Assembly (NCBI GenBank): GCA_039024435.1
Contig: JBCCQH010000061.1
Location: 1 to 43,931 of the forward strand
DNA: 43,931 nucleotides
Direction of reading: 5' to 3'
Source of the DNA: JBCCQH01 sp039024435
Lineage (GTDB): Bacteria; Bacteroidota; Bacteroidia; J057; JADKCL01
The notes under the pieces are model-generated. The model was not told the origin of the DNA. It worked only from the letters and a program-made list of their open reading frames with translations, and searched no databases. Shown here piece by piece: positions 33,798-42,521 of the stretch. Position numbers and translations under genes: made by a program. Each line of letters starts with the position of its first letter. The first letter of the stretch is position 1.

Positions 33798-34780
33798 TTA
33801 TGCTTGGCCAGTTCTCCCTTGAGGAAGTCGATGACTTCGACGGGGGTGGCATCTTCACCGTTCAATTCGGCGAGGAACCAGGATACCCAGTCGCCCAGGT
33901 GCAGGAGGTAAAAGAGTTGACTCAGGTGATTTTCGCCGGCGGTGTTGACCTCGATCACCCCGTCGGCGTAGTCCCCAAAGATTTCGCGGCAGATGTCCAT
34001 CCGAATTTGGGTACGGACGTGGTCCAGCGGCGAGCGCAGCACCACCACCGAGGAATCTTCCAACAGACCGGCCGGATTTTTCCAGCCCACCAACTCGTTG
34101 TGGTTCATTTCCGGAATGACGTGGTGGAAGGCAATGTGCTTGGAGTTTTCTTCGATTTGCTGCCGCCACCGGATCGCGATGCTCTCAAACGCCGGGGAAC
34201 TGTAGAGAATCGGTATTTTCTCGTGAAGTTGCTCGGCGATGAGGCGGGCATTTTCTTCATCTTCGAAATGATCCACTAAGTGCACGGCTTCATCCAAGTC
34301 GGCACTGAAATCGTCGATGAGTCCGTAGCCGCGGAGGACAAACAGTTGTTGGATGATGGAAAAGCCGGCGGCAGAGCGGGGGGGATACCCGCCCGGGAGC
34401 ACGATGTGGTCCCAGCCATTGGCCTTGGCTCGTTCGAGCAATTGACCTCCCGAGGTCACGCAGACCACTTTCGGCTTGCTGGGGAGGGCAGCTTCGAGCA
34501 TGCTCAGGGTTTCCTCGGTATTGCCAGAATAGGAGCTGGCGATCAAGAGCGTATGTTCGCTGACAAATCCCGGTACAGTGTAGTCGCGGACGATTTCGAA
34601 CGGAACGGGGCATTTGCTCGACACGTAGTTGCGGGTCACCTCCCCGCCGAAGGCCGAACCCCCCAGTCCGATGAGCAAGATATTGCGTATTTCGTTTTCG
34701 GGAGCGGTAAAGTGAGCCTTGCTTCCGATTTCGATGGCTTCTTTCATTTGACCGGCAAAGCCGGCGATCAGGTCTTTCAT
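33794..34780 (-). CDS. Bifunctional phosphoglucose/phosphomannose isomerase (SIS domain)
   Basis: 328 residues from ATG 34780 (MKDLIAGFAGQMKEAIEIGS). The frame is open upstream to 34900 but that part is low-complexity. SIS-domain landmarks are present: NILLIGLGGSAFGG (sugar-phosphate loop), SYSGNTEETLSMLE, PGGYPPRSAAG, and the conserved Glu-His pair in PEMNHNELVGW. The family isomerises glucose-6-P or mannose-6-P to fructose-6-P. First gene of the operon; TATTTTAG with a TTG 20 bases upstream, between 34812 and 34850, is a weak promoter candidate. Confidence 0.92.
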   Translation of the reverse strand: MKDLIAGFAGQMKEAIEIGSKAHFTAPENEIRNILLIGLGGSAFGGEVTRNYVSSKCPVPFEIVRDYTVPGFVSEHTLLIASSYSGNTEETLSMLEAALPSKPKVVCVTSGGQLLERAKANGWDHIVLPGGYPPRSAAGFSIIQQLFVLRGYGLIDDFSADLDEAVHLVDHFEDEENARLIAEQLHEKIPILYSSPAFESIAIRWRQQIEENSKHIAFHHVIPEMNHNELVGWKNPAGLLEDSSVVVLRSPLDHVRTQIRMDICREIFGDYADGVIEVNTAGENHLSQLFYLLHLGDWVSWFLAELNGEDATPVEVIDFLKGELAKHK

Positions 34781-35131
34781 AGTGTATGCAGTTTCATACG
34801 AGGCGTACAGTGGCGCTAAAATAGGGAGTAGAGGTGGGGGGAGCAAGACCTGGACCGAAAGACCGAAACCAAGCTCGGTTCTTTTGACTGCAGCCGCCAA
34901 CCACAGTCGGCCGCTACCCTTACACTAAATTCTTTATAAAATGTTCATTGTCAATATTCTAAAAATCAAATGCGTGACGGTTTCGACGGGATCAAAGGCA
35001 ACGCACGACCCGTTTTGGATCATCCTCGGATGGCCTCGATTTTTCACTGGAATTTCTGAACGGGCAATTTGGGGTCCGAATGGGGTGCTTTTGGGGTAGC
35101 CTTGGGGCTGTCAGTGGCGAAGGGAAGAAAG
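34781..35131. other. Gene-free region of ~350 bases
   Basis: No convincing protein frame. Features seen: the weak promoter candidate for the isomerase gene (near 34812-34850), a GGTTTCGACGGGATC stretch near 34977-34991 that resembles the 5' part of tmRNA but lacks the rest, and a CATCC-tc-GGATG hairpin near 35023-35034. A terminator follows at 35132. Confidence 0.5.
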
Positions 35132-35177
35132 AAAAGCGGGCTGAAAGTCTCCCCGAGGAGGCTTTCGGCCCGCTTTT
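35132..35177. terminator. Strong bidirectional terminator after the 35196 gene
   Basis: AAAAGCGGGC-t-GAAAG ... CTTTC-g-GCCCGCTTTT forms a ~15-bp stem with one mismatch. On the minus strand it follows the gene's stop (35196) by 18 bases and ends in TTTT; the plus strand ends in TTTT as well. Best read as the terminator of the 35196 membrane-protein gene. Confidence 0.75.
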
Positions 35178-35195
35178 CGGTAGGCGAGAAGCGGA

Positions 35196-36245
35196 CTATC
35201 CCACAGCTCCGCTGCTGTCGGGCTGGTTGGGGTCTTTTTCTTGGTCCTTTTGCTTTTCGGTACGCGGCGGGTTGGTGTTGACGTTGACGGTAATGGGTTG
35301 GGCTGCCGCGCCCCCTTCCTGGCGGCCAGAGGCTCGGAAACGGAGGTTGAGTAAGCTTTTCAGTTGCGCGTACCAGTAAGGTGCACCGAGGGATACCGCA
35401 CCGGTGGTCAATAGAATCCCGGCAATCTTGAGTAGCCAGAACAAAATCGGATCTTCACCGGGCGTCGTGACGATCTTGCCTTGGGCATTTCTTTCGTAGG
35501 GCATAGAATTGAGGGTCCAGCCGATGGGGAGCACTTGGCTGGCCTGGACGTCGTCTTCCAGGGCCCGCATGTTTTGGGTAAATGAGGTGGTATTTGTGGA
35601 GTCCGATGGGTCCATCCGCCCGGCCATCTCGTCGGAATAAGAACGGGCAGCATTGATGGTAGCTTCACGAATGTCGTCGTCGCTGTACAGCACCCGGGCG
35701 ACCTGGATGCTATCTGCATTCATGGCGGTTACCACGACGATTCCGCAGATGGTCACGAGGGTGCGCATGCGTTTTTTGTACCACAAGCTGACCGATTCCA
35801 TGGAATCATTGAACCAGTGTTCGACTTTGTCGCGCATGGAATCGATCTGGTCGCCGCTGCTGTGGAGGATCTTGAGGAGCCGTTCGCGGACTTTGGGGTC
35901 TTTGATGGTCGCGAGCCGGGCTTCAATGGCTTCAAACTGGTCGCTTTTGCCGCCTTCAGTGAGGATGTCAAATACAACCGTGGCAAATCGCCGGGAATCA
36001 ATGTAGGTCGGCTCTCCGATTTTGTCTTCCAGGGGAGATTTGATCAAATGGTGCTCGTACAATTCCTTTACGAATCCATTGTAGTTGGGGTCGGCGAGGA
36101 GGCGGCCGAGCGCAGTTTTGAGGTGCTTGGCGCGCAATTTGGTGATCTTAACGAAGGCCTCCACGATACCGGAGCAGATGAGACTGATCACGAGATACAT
36201 GAAGACCAGGCCAATCCCCACTTCTAAAATTTCAATTCCGAACAT
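35196..36245 (-). CDS. Membrane protein of unknown function
   Basis: 349 residues from ATG 36245. A first helix (~8-32, EVGIGLVFMYLVISLICSG) is followed by a helical charged region (~35-155), a second membrane segment (~160-178, RTLVTICGIVVVTAMNA), a polar loop with an acidic VLYSDDDIREAT, and a third helix (~268-292). The C-terminal tail is Pro/Gln/Lys-rich. I do not recognise the family. Its terminator is well formed. A lone gene, divergent from the small gene at 36450 with 204 non-coding bases that show no clear promoter. Confidence 0.8.
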   Translation of the reverse strand: MFGIEILEVGIGLVFMYLVISLICSGIVEAFVKITKLRAKHLKTALGRLLADPNYNGFVKELYEHHLIKSPLEDKIGEPTYIDSRRFATVVFDILTEGGKSDQFEAIEARLATIKDPKVRERLLKILHSSGDQIDSMRDKVEHWFNDSMESVSLWYKKRMRTLVTICGIVVVTAMNADSIQVARVLYSDDDIREATINAARSYSDEMAGRMDPSDSTNTTSFTQNMRALEDDVQASQVLPIGWTLNSMPYERNAQGKIVTTPGEDPILFWLLKIAGILLTTGAVSLGAPYWYAQLKSLLNLRFRASGRQEGGAAAQPITVNVNTNPPRTEKQKDQEKDPNQPDSSGAVG

Positions 36246-36449
36246 GGTTTATGGTTAAATTAAATTTGGCTGTAGTTGGCGTATCCAGTTAAATGAAAGC
36301 ACTTCAAGATAGATAGAAATTCCGGATTGATGCAAAACTTCTTTTTGACCGGGGAGATTGGGCGGGTGATTTCGCGAACTTTTTTGCCAATGGACCTATT
36401 CTTATCCTTCGATATTGGCAGGAATGGACGTTTTTCCTAAATTGCACGC

Positions 36450-36992
36450 ATGACAGGAACTATGGCAGATAGCGTAGCCGATTTGAAGAAATTCCTGAAC
36501 CGACCGGATGTCCCGGCGAGCCAGGTCATCAAATTGCTGGGCCGCAAGACCCCCTCTACGATGTACGGTGGTCACGTCCTCAATCCTTTTGACAAGCGCT
36601 ACGAGCGAATTGTGGTCCGGCTCGATCCCAAAGAGTTGCGTTTGGTCAAGCAGATTCAGTTCCAAACGACCGAGGAGAATCCCATCTGCATGGGTGACCT
36701 CGTTCCCATAGTCGGAAAATTCAAGTGCCGCTTCAAGCGCAAAACGAAAGAGACCGAATTCCGGGCCCGGGGGTTTGAAGAGGGCAGCATCATCGATTAC
36801 TTCGGCACCCGAATGGAAAAGTACCAGTTTGAGGGCTTGGACGATGGCACTTTCCAAGTTCACTTGCCCAACGGTCAGATCCATGCGTTGCAGACGAGCG
36901 ATATTTTCATTGATTACTTCACCTTTAACTTTAAGGATCGTGAGCCACCGCCCGACGAAGAGGTGAAGCCGCCCCGGAACAGCCCATTCTGA
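36450..36992 (+). CDS. Small soluble protein of unknown function
   Basis: 180 residues from ATG 36450; ATG 36462 (MADSVADLKKFL) is an equally possible start. A short N-terminal helix (VADLKKFLNRPDVPASQVIKLLG) precedes a mixed domain with several acidic and aromatic strands (YERIVVRLDPKELRLVKQIQF, GDLVPIVGKFKCRFKRK, SIIDYFGTRMEKYQF) and a Pro-rich tail (REPPPDEEVKPPRNSPF). No signal peptide or membrane helix. No family recognised. No neighbour shares its strand closely; the glycosyltransferase gene is convergent 130 bases away. Confidence 0.7.
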   Translation: MTGTMADSVADLKKFLNRPDVPASQVIKLLGRKTPSTMYGGHVLNPFDKRYERIVVRLDPKELRLVKQIQFQTTEENPICMGDLVPIVGKFKCRFKRKTKETEFRARGFEEGSIIDYFGTRMEKYQFEGLDDGTFQVHLPNGQIHALQTSDIFIDYFTFNFKDREPPPDEEVKPPRNSPF

Positions 36993-37122
36993 GTTGGCAT
37001 AAAGTGGCCCCCTTTTTGGGCGTGATCTACACTGATGCTGCGCCCCCCGTCGAGGAGCGGTTCGCACGGCGAACAACCCCACTTTTCCGAAGGATTCTTT
37101 TTTGTGACACAGCCCAGTAGGT

Positions 37123-38184
37123 TTAGCCCGCGGATTTCCCTGCCGCTTGCAGCAGGTCTTGCATGTGGTCCTCGAAACGAAGGCCACGGGCGGCCACCGC
37201 CGCGCGATCAATGACAAATTGCCGCCGGCGGGCTTCCTGGAGGGCATTTTTCCAGGCGGAAACGGCAAACGAATCCACCACGATGCCCTCTTGGTCGGTC
37301 AGAATCGCCTGCGCCCCCACCATCGACGATACCACGACTGGCGTGCCGCAGAACAGGGACTCGGTGACCACTTGCCCAAAAGCGTCGTATTCGGAGGGCA
37401 GAACCATGAGATCGGCGGCGGCCAGTAGCTTGTGCGATTCGCGCACGTAGCCCAGGTAATGGACGTGCGGAGAATCCGAATTGACGGGTTCTGGTCCGGC
37501 GACGTACAATTTTATCGGGGGGGTGCCCGGCTCGATCTCGGCCATGACCTTCAGTAGGAGTGGGACGCCTTTCAGGCGGTTGTTTGCGGATAGCAGCACC
37601 AGGACGAAGGCGGCCTTGGGGATGCCGAATTCGGTCCGCAACTCCGCGCTTTGCTGCTTCCATTCGGGGCGAAACCGCTCCGGATCGGTAGGGGGGTAGA
37701 GGACGTGGATTTTTTTGGGGTCGGCACCACTGTAGCGGACCATTTGTTCCTGGATCATTTCGGAAGCGGCCAGCAGGACTCCAGGAGCGCGGTAGGCCCG
37801 TCGGTCCATCCACATCTGTAGGTAGTCGGTCGGAAGCAGAAATTTGCGGTGGCGGGCCTGGACGTAGGCGCGGTGGACGCCCCCGACGATCATCGCGTGG
37901 TGGTGGGTCGTGCGCCCCATACTGAGGACAAGGTCAAATGTTTCTCGCTGGACAATCCTGCCGAGGCGGGCATTGAAGAGGGGCGCACGCAGCCATTTGG
38001 GCACCCAACTCAGGTCAATGCGCCGGAGCTGAACCCCGGCGGGCAAGGAAACGTTGGGATCGATTTTGCTGACGATCACCGTCACCGTGTCGCCGCGCTC
38101 GTGGAAGTAACGCAGGTAGGAAAACATGCGGCTCTCCAATCCTCCACGCTGCAGCAGACGGGTATGCACCAAGGCGACTTTCAC
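37123..38184 (-). CDS. GT4-family glycosyltransferase
   Basis: 353 residues from GTG 38184, chosen because a -7-like box sits 4 bases upstream and because KVALVHTRLLQRGGLESRM is the normal GT-B N-terminus; the 87 upstream codons (to 38445) are Pro/Ser-rich and intergenic in style. GT4 landmarks include GGLESRM, VLYPPTDPERF, the nucleotide-binding LVLLSANNRLKGVP and the terminal-domain LPSEYDAFGQVVTESLF. Such enzymes often elongate LPS core or exopolysaccharide glycans; the acceptor is not predictable. It faces the transaldolase gene divergently. Confidence 0.88.
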   Translation of the reverse strand: MKVALVHTRLLQRGGLESRMFSYLRYFHERGDTVTVIVSKIDPNVSLPAGVQLRRIDLSWVPKWLRAPLFNARLGRIVQRETFDLVLSMGRTTHHHAMIVGGVHRAYVQARHRKFLLPTDYLQMWMDRRAYRAPGVLLAASEMIQEQMVRYSGADPKKIHVLYPPTDPERFRPEWKQQSAELRTEFGIPKAAFVLVLLSANNRLKGVPLLLKVMAEIEPGTPPIKLYVAGPEPVNSDSPHVHYLGYVRESHKLLAAADLMVLPSEYDAFGQVVTESLFCGTPVVVSSMVGAQAILTDQEGIVVDSFAVSAWKNALQEARRRQFVIDRAAVAARGLRFEDHMQDLLQAAGKSAG

Positions 38185-38188
38185 GGGC

Positions 38189-38196
38189 GAAAGGTA
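38189..38196 (-). promoter_or_regulatory. -7-like box just upstream of the glycosyltransferase
   Basis: Minus-strand TACCTTTC, one mismatch from TAnnTTTG, 4 bases before GTG 38184. The arrangement parallels TATCTTTG-CCGC-GTG upstream of yraN, again suggesting a leaderless start. Confidence 0.4.
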
Positions 38197-38462
38197 GGGA
38201 TTTTTCCCGAGCCCCGATGGGGAACGGTAAACGATGGGCGGGATGATAGAATCGGCGATTGCGGTACAGGTAGGGGTAGACGGTATGGGTACGGGTGGAC
38301 GGTACGGTAGGGGAGCATATTTCCCCGGCGGGGAATTGGGGTTGTCGGACGGCTGGCGTGGACTGGGGACGGCGGAGAAAACGTGGAAACCTTGTGTTGC
38401 AATCGCGGAATCCCCCGAGTAACTTGCGGGGCATTTGATCGCCAATTACACCAAAACAGGAC

Positions 38463-39119
38463 ATGAAATTCTTTATCGATACGGCTGACCTCGACGAAAT
38501 TCGCGAAGCCAATGACATGGGCGTGCTCGACGGCGTCACCACCAATCCCAGCCTCATGGCCAAAGTCGGCGTGACCGACTTCAATGCCCACTACCGGACC
38601 ATCTGTGAGATGGTGGAGGGCGATGTCAGTGCGGAAGTCATCTCTACTGATTACGATGGGATGATGAAGGAAGCCTTGGTGTTGGCGGAAATCCACGACA
38701 ACATCACGGTCAAGGTGCCGATGATCTACGATGGGATCAAGGTGATCAAGTCGCTGACCGAGCGCGATATCAAAACGAATTGCACGCTGATTTTTTCTCC
38801 GGTACAGGCCCTCGTCGCCGCCAAGGCGGGCGCGACCTACGTCTCTCCGTTTCTCGGCCGGCTGGATGACATCGGCCACGAAGGAATGGAGTTGATCCGC
38901 TCGATTCGGATCATTTTTGACAACTACGCGATTCCCACCGAAATCCTCGCCGCAAGCATTCGCCACCCCATGCATGTGGTGGAATGCGCCGAAGAGGGAG
39001 CCGATGTGGCGACGATGCCCTTTGGTGTGATCGGAAAATTGATCAAACACCCGCTGACCGACATCGGATTGGCAAAGTTCTTGGCGGACCACAAGAAAAA
39101 TCTGGACCAAAACGGTTGA
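38463..39119 (+). CDS. fsa: Transaldolase / fructose-6-phosphate aldolase family protein
   Basis: 218 residues, typical of the small TalC/FSA type. Opens MKFFIDTADLDEIREAND, with GVTTNPSLMAK and the Schiff-base lysine Lys84 in ITVKVPM, then CTLIFSPVQALVAAKAGATYVSPFLGRLDD. These enzymes cleave or transfer dihydroxyacetone units between sugar phosphates in the cytoplasm; whether this one acts as transaldolase or aldolase cannot be told from sequence alone. Lone plus-strand gene, directly divergent from the glycosyltransferase. Confidence 0.94.
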   Translation: MKFFIDTADLDEIREANDMGVLDGVTTNPSLMAKVGVTDFNAHYRTICEMVEGDVSAEVISTDYDGMMKEALVLAEIHDNITVKVPMIYDGIKVIKSLTERDIKTNCTLIFSPVQALVAAKAGATYVSPFLGRLDDIGHEGMELIRSIRIIFDNYAIPTEILAASIRHPMHVVECAEEGADVATMPFGVIGKLIKHPLTDIGLAKFLADHKKNLDQNG

Positions 39120-39330
39120 GTCGGAAACGGTTCAGTTGATAGGACGTTTTTTACCGTCCGGTAGCTGGTTGATTCTCTTCCTGCATCCCGATGTGGATGT
39201 ACCCGAAGAAAGTGACCAGGATGAATTCATCAATACTCCCGAGAAGGTCCATGCCTTGAAAAAGTTCATACAACTGGCGAGAAGGCAGTTCAAGGAACTG
39301 CTGGCCTTCTAATTCCAGGGACGCGGCGAA

Positions 39331-39970
39331 ATGTTCGGGGACAAAGATTTCTACGGCGACAAAAATGACCTTTCGAAGTACAAGACCGGAAAAAGTCGTT
39401 CGGAGGCCATCCCTCTGGTTTGGTACCAGGAAAAGACCCGTTATCCCACCGTCACTTACACCGAAAACAACCAGCAGAAGGTTGCGCGGATCGGCGACCG
39501 CTTGAACTTGGGCGGGAAGGCGTTCCAAGTCAACAGGAACAACATCATCGAGCCGGGCCACATCGTGCGCAAAGCGAATAGCCGGGGGGCCAGTCGGGCC
39601 AATCAGCAATCTTACAACCAAGTGTTCAACAGCAACGCCGGCAAGGTCGGCAGCCGGAACACCCCGGCGATCGGCCCAGTACTCGGAGCGGTACCAGGGC
39701 GACCACGTCAAGGACCTGGGATTCGGTGGCTCCGACAGCAAGAGCAACTTCTGGCCGCTGGACGGCGATTCAAATGAATTTGCCCTGCGCTACAACCGCG
39801 AGTACATCATCAATTACAAAGAGGTTGTGGACGGCCAGGAACAACTCCGCGCCAAAGCCATCGGAGGAATGGTCGGCAAGTATTTCACCATCAAAAAAGT
39901 GGAGCACCGCCAGATGCCGACCGAATACCTCAACCAGGACCCAAAAGCGGGAACCACGGACGTGGTGTAG
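39331..39970 (+). pseudogene. Frameshifted polymorphic-toxin C-terminal nuclease remnant
   Basis: Two frames together encode one recognisable domain. From ATG 39331 the frame reads MFGDKDFYGDKNDLSKY ... PGHIVRKANSRGASRANQQS ... then leaves the domain after ~39670. The frame ending with TAG at 39968-39970 reads on as YQGDHVKDLGFGGSDSKSNF, WPLDGDSNEFALRYNREYII, AIGGMVGKYFTIKKVEHRQM. This layout of GDHVKDLGFGG...NFWPLD is familiar from C-terminal nuclease domains of polymorphic toxins. No start-to-end single frame exists, so a +1 frameshift (or two-base loss) near 39660-39680 is implied. The same frame upstream (39121-39312) is open but ends in TAA, leaving no visible N-terminus. Either a decayed gene or a sequencing error. 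Confidence 0.65.
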
Positions 39971-39987
39971 CTGGATCGTTTAGAAAC

Positions 39988-40022
39988 AAAAATAGCCGCC
40001 CGGGTTCCGGACGGCTATTTTT
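39988..40022. terminator. Bidirectional intrinsic terminator
   Basis: AAAAATAGCCG-c-CCGG / CCGG-a-CGGCTATTTTT with loop GTT: a ~15-bp stem with one mismatch, A-run on the left and T-run on the right. It sits between the toxin remnant (stop 39970, plus) and the OmpA gene (stop 40048, minus) and can serve both. Confidence 0.85.
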
Positions 40023-40047
40023 ATTGCTGGGTGGTTGATTCCGCGGT

Positions 40048-42414
40048 TTAGAAGTCCAGTACCTTGAACTCCGTCCGCCGATTCAATTGCTTGTTTTCCT
40101 TGCTGTTGTTCGGGACGATCGGCTCCTTCTCGCCGTAGCCCTTCGCCACCATCCGGTCCTCGGCGATGCCCGCATCCAGGAGATAGTCGACCACCGATTG
40201 GGAGCGCGCCTGGGAAAGGCGTTCGTTATAAGATTCGGAGCCATCGCTGTCGGTGTGCCCCCCGATTTCCACGACCAGGGTCGGGTTTTGGTCCATGATG
40301 TTCACGAGGCGGTCCAGTTCCGCCACCGATTCATCGCGCAGCGTCGCCTTAGCGACGTCGTAGTAGATGTTTTTCAGGACGATTTTGGCACCGATCTCAA
40401 ACTTCAGCAACTCGATGTCCTGGTCCACGCCGTTGTCGACGTCCTCCGGCTTCACCTCGACATTTTCTACCAGATTGTACATATAACCCTTCTTGGTCCC
40501 GGAAAGACTGTAGGTTCCGAAGGGAACATCGCAGGCTTCGTAATAGCCTTCCGCGTTGCTCTGGACCTTCTTGACGATGCTGCCCGTCGCGTCCAGCACG
40601 GTCACGTCTGCGCCCGGAATCTTGTTCTCGGTGTTCATCTGGATGACGTAGCCCTTGATGCAGGCGGTGGTTTTCGGTTTGGGCTTCGCCAATTCAAAAT
40701 TCTGCTGCTTGCCATTCGGATAGTCGTTGGGGTAGAGGGAGACCAGCGCGCTTCGTTCCACGTAGTCGGGATGGCTGGCTGTGACCTCATAGTTCAGCCC
40801 AAAGGGCAGCATCGTGCGGTAGCGGCCGTCGGTGTCCGTCTTGAGGTTGCCGGCGGGCGTGCCGTTTTTGTCTTTGATGATGACCGACGCATTGACCAGG
40901 GGTTCTTTGGTTTCCTCGTCGACCACTCGGCCAAAAAGGTCGGTTGCTTTGATCTTTTCGAGCACGGCGTCCAGGCGCAACCCGTCTTTGCCCACATCTT
41001 CCGGCAGGTCAAATCGCTTGTCAAACTTGGGGTAGCCCCGGGATTTGGCGGCGAGGGAATAATTGGTCCCGAAAGGAATGTCACAGAAACGGTACTGTCC
41101 GTCCGGTCCCACCTTTGCGCTTTTCAGCGAAAAACCGTCTTCGCCCACAATGGCTACAACTCCCGAAAGGGGATCTCCGGTATCCTTGTCCGACATCGTG
41201 CCGTAGACACACGCGCCGGTAAGCGGACCTTCCGGATCGATGGAAGCGTTGCGGTGGACGTTCATCTTGCTGTCCTTGATCGAAGAGGTCGCAATGTCGA
41301 GATCCTTGTCCCCGTCAAAATCCGCAGCCACAATTGCCGAGTTCCAGTTCCCAGAAGTAATTTTATTTTTCTCCCCAAAAACGCCGTTTCCGTCGTTCAG
41401 GTGGACGTTGATGACCTCGTCCCGCGTCGAAGCGGTCACGATGTCAATGTCGCCATCCAGGTCAAAATCACCCGTCACCAAATCAAAGTTGTAATCTCCG
41501 GAAATGATTTTCTGCGTCTCAAATTTCAGATTGCCCTGGTTCAGGTGGACACTTAGCCACCCGTCGATGTAGGAAGCAGTGCAAACGTCCAGTTCGCCAT
41601 TCCCGTCGAAGTCCGCGACCCCAAGGCCCCAGTTGGCTCCACCGGAAATGATGTATTTGAACGGCGCAAACTTGCCGCCACCTTGCCCGAGCAAGTAGTT
41701 CACCGTGCGGTTGTCCGTCCCCACAATCAAATCGGGCACGCCATCCTTGTTGAGGTCAGCCACCTTGACCGAGCGGGGTTTGCGCTCGACCGGGTAGCTT
41801 TTGGCCCCGGTGAAGTTGCCCACGCCGTCGCCGAAATGGAGATTGACCTTGTTGGTCGAGTTCGTCACCGTGATCAGGTCGACATTGCCGTCCTGATTTA
41901 CGTCCGCGACTTCGATGTCGTGGGGGAAACCGCCGCTAGAAGGGATGGCCTTTTTCGGTAGGAAACCGCCGTTGCCATTGCTGAGCAACCAGTTGACTTT
42001 CATGTCCTTGACCGAAACCGTTGCGATGTCCAGCCAGCCGTCTTTGTTGAGGTCGGCCACGCGAACCGCGCGGTTATAATTGCCGGCGGGATAGCTTCTT
42101 CTTTGGTCGAAGCGGCCCTTGCTGTCGTTGAAGTGAATGGTGACCTTCCCGTCGAGGTTCGAACAGGTCACCACGTCAATGTCACCGTCCTTGTCGATGT
42201 CTCCTAGGTCCACTCCCCAGTTTTCTTGGCCCGAATCGTAGGGGGCTTTCGGGACAAAAACCGTATGGGAAACAAAGATGGTGCTGTCCACACCCGAGCG
42301 GTTCTCAATCTGGCTCTGAACCGGAAGAAAGGTACCACATAACAGGCCAAAGAAGAGAATAGCCTTGAGTACACGTCGGAATGTGCCTTGTTTGAGTAAG
42401 GTTTCCTGGGTCAT
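40048..42414 (-). CDS. OmpA-family protein with a seven-repeat FG-GAP propeller and carboxypeptidase-regulatory repeats
   Basis: 788 residues with a signal segment (~13-35). Seven FG-GAP/VCBS repeats (~65-405), each with a DxDxDGxxD-like calcium loop (DIDKDGDID, DLNKDGWLD, DVNQDGNVD, DLNKDGVPD, DFDGNGELD, DFDLDGDID, DFDGDKDLD), would close a seven-bladed propeller. Three carboxypeptidase-regulatory-like beta modules follow (~405-660). The C-terminal OmpA domain (~675-788) has NIYYDVAKATLRDES, GGHTDSDGSESYNERLSQAR and NRRTEF for peptidoglycan binding. It probably anchors an exported ligand-binding or adhesion propeller to the cell wall. A strong terminator lies 26 bases after the stop. Confidence 0.93.
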   Translation of the reverse strand: MTQETLLKQGTFRRVLKAILFFGLLCGTFLPVQSQIENRSGVDSTIFVSHTVFVPKAPYDSGQENWGVDLGDIDKDGDIDVVTCSNLDGKVTIHFNDSKGRFDQRRSYPAGNYNRAVRVADLNKDGWLDIATVSVKDMKVNWLLSNGNGGFLPKKAIPSSGGFPHDIEVADVNQDGNVDLITVTNSTNKVNLHFGDGVGNFTGAKSYPVERKPRSVKVADLNKDGVPDLIVGTDNRTVNYLLGQGGGKFAPFKYIISGGANWGLGVADFDGNGELDVCTASYIDGWLSVHLNQGNLKFETQKIISGDYNFDLVTGDFDLDGDIDIVTASTRDEVINVHLNDGNGVFGEKNKITSGNWNSAIVAADFDGDKDLDIATSSIKDSKMNVHRNASIDPEGPLTGACVYGTMSDKDTGDPLSGVVAIVGEDGFSLKSAKVGPDGQYRFCDIPFGTNYSLAAKSRGYPKFDKRFDLPEDVGKDGLRLDAVLEKIKATDLFGRVVDEETKEPLVNASVIIKDKNGTPAGNLKTDTDGRYRTMLPFGLNYEVTASHPDYVERSALVSLYPNDYPNGKQQNFELAKPKPKTTACIKGYVIQMNTENKIPGADVTVLDATGSIVKKVQSNAEGYYEACDVPFGTYSLSGTKKGYMYNLVENVEVKPEDVDNGVDQDIELLKFEIGAKIVLKNIYYDVAKATLRDESVAELDRLVNIMDQNPTLVVEIGGHTDSDGSESYNERLSQARSQSVVDYLLDAGIAEDRMVAKGYGEKEPIVPNNSKENKQLNRRTEFKVLDF

Positions 42415-42521
42415 AACTTTTCTTGTATTAATTACTGGATAGCTGCAGGCTAATGGGTGTAAAAGTAAGCTTTTCCATACAAAATCCGGAATCTATTTTG
42501 CAAATTAAACGTATCAGGTGT

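Noticed and set aside
34970..35010. Possible tmRNA 5' end (GACGGTTTCGACGGGATC)
   Set aside because: The following ~150 bases lack a tag-coding frame, and no T-arm or ...CCACCA 3' end is seen, so the similarity is limited to a short motif.
39151..39747. 198-residue open frame on the minus strand across the toxin remnant
   Set aside because: The plus-strand frames contain a recognisable nuclease-like layout, whereas the minus frame reads as an antisense shadow. Its C-terminal end looks slightly protein-like, so a small real gene at 39151-39310 cannot be excluded fully.
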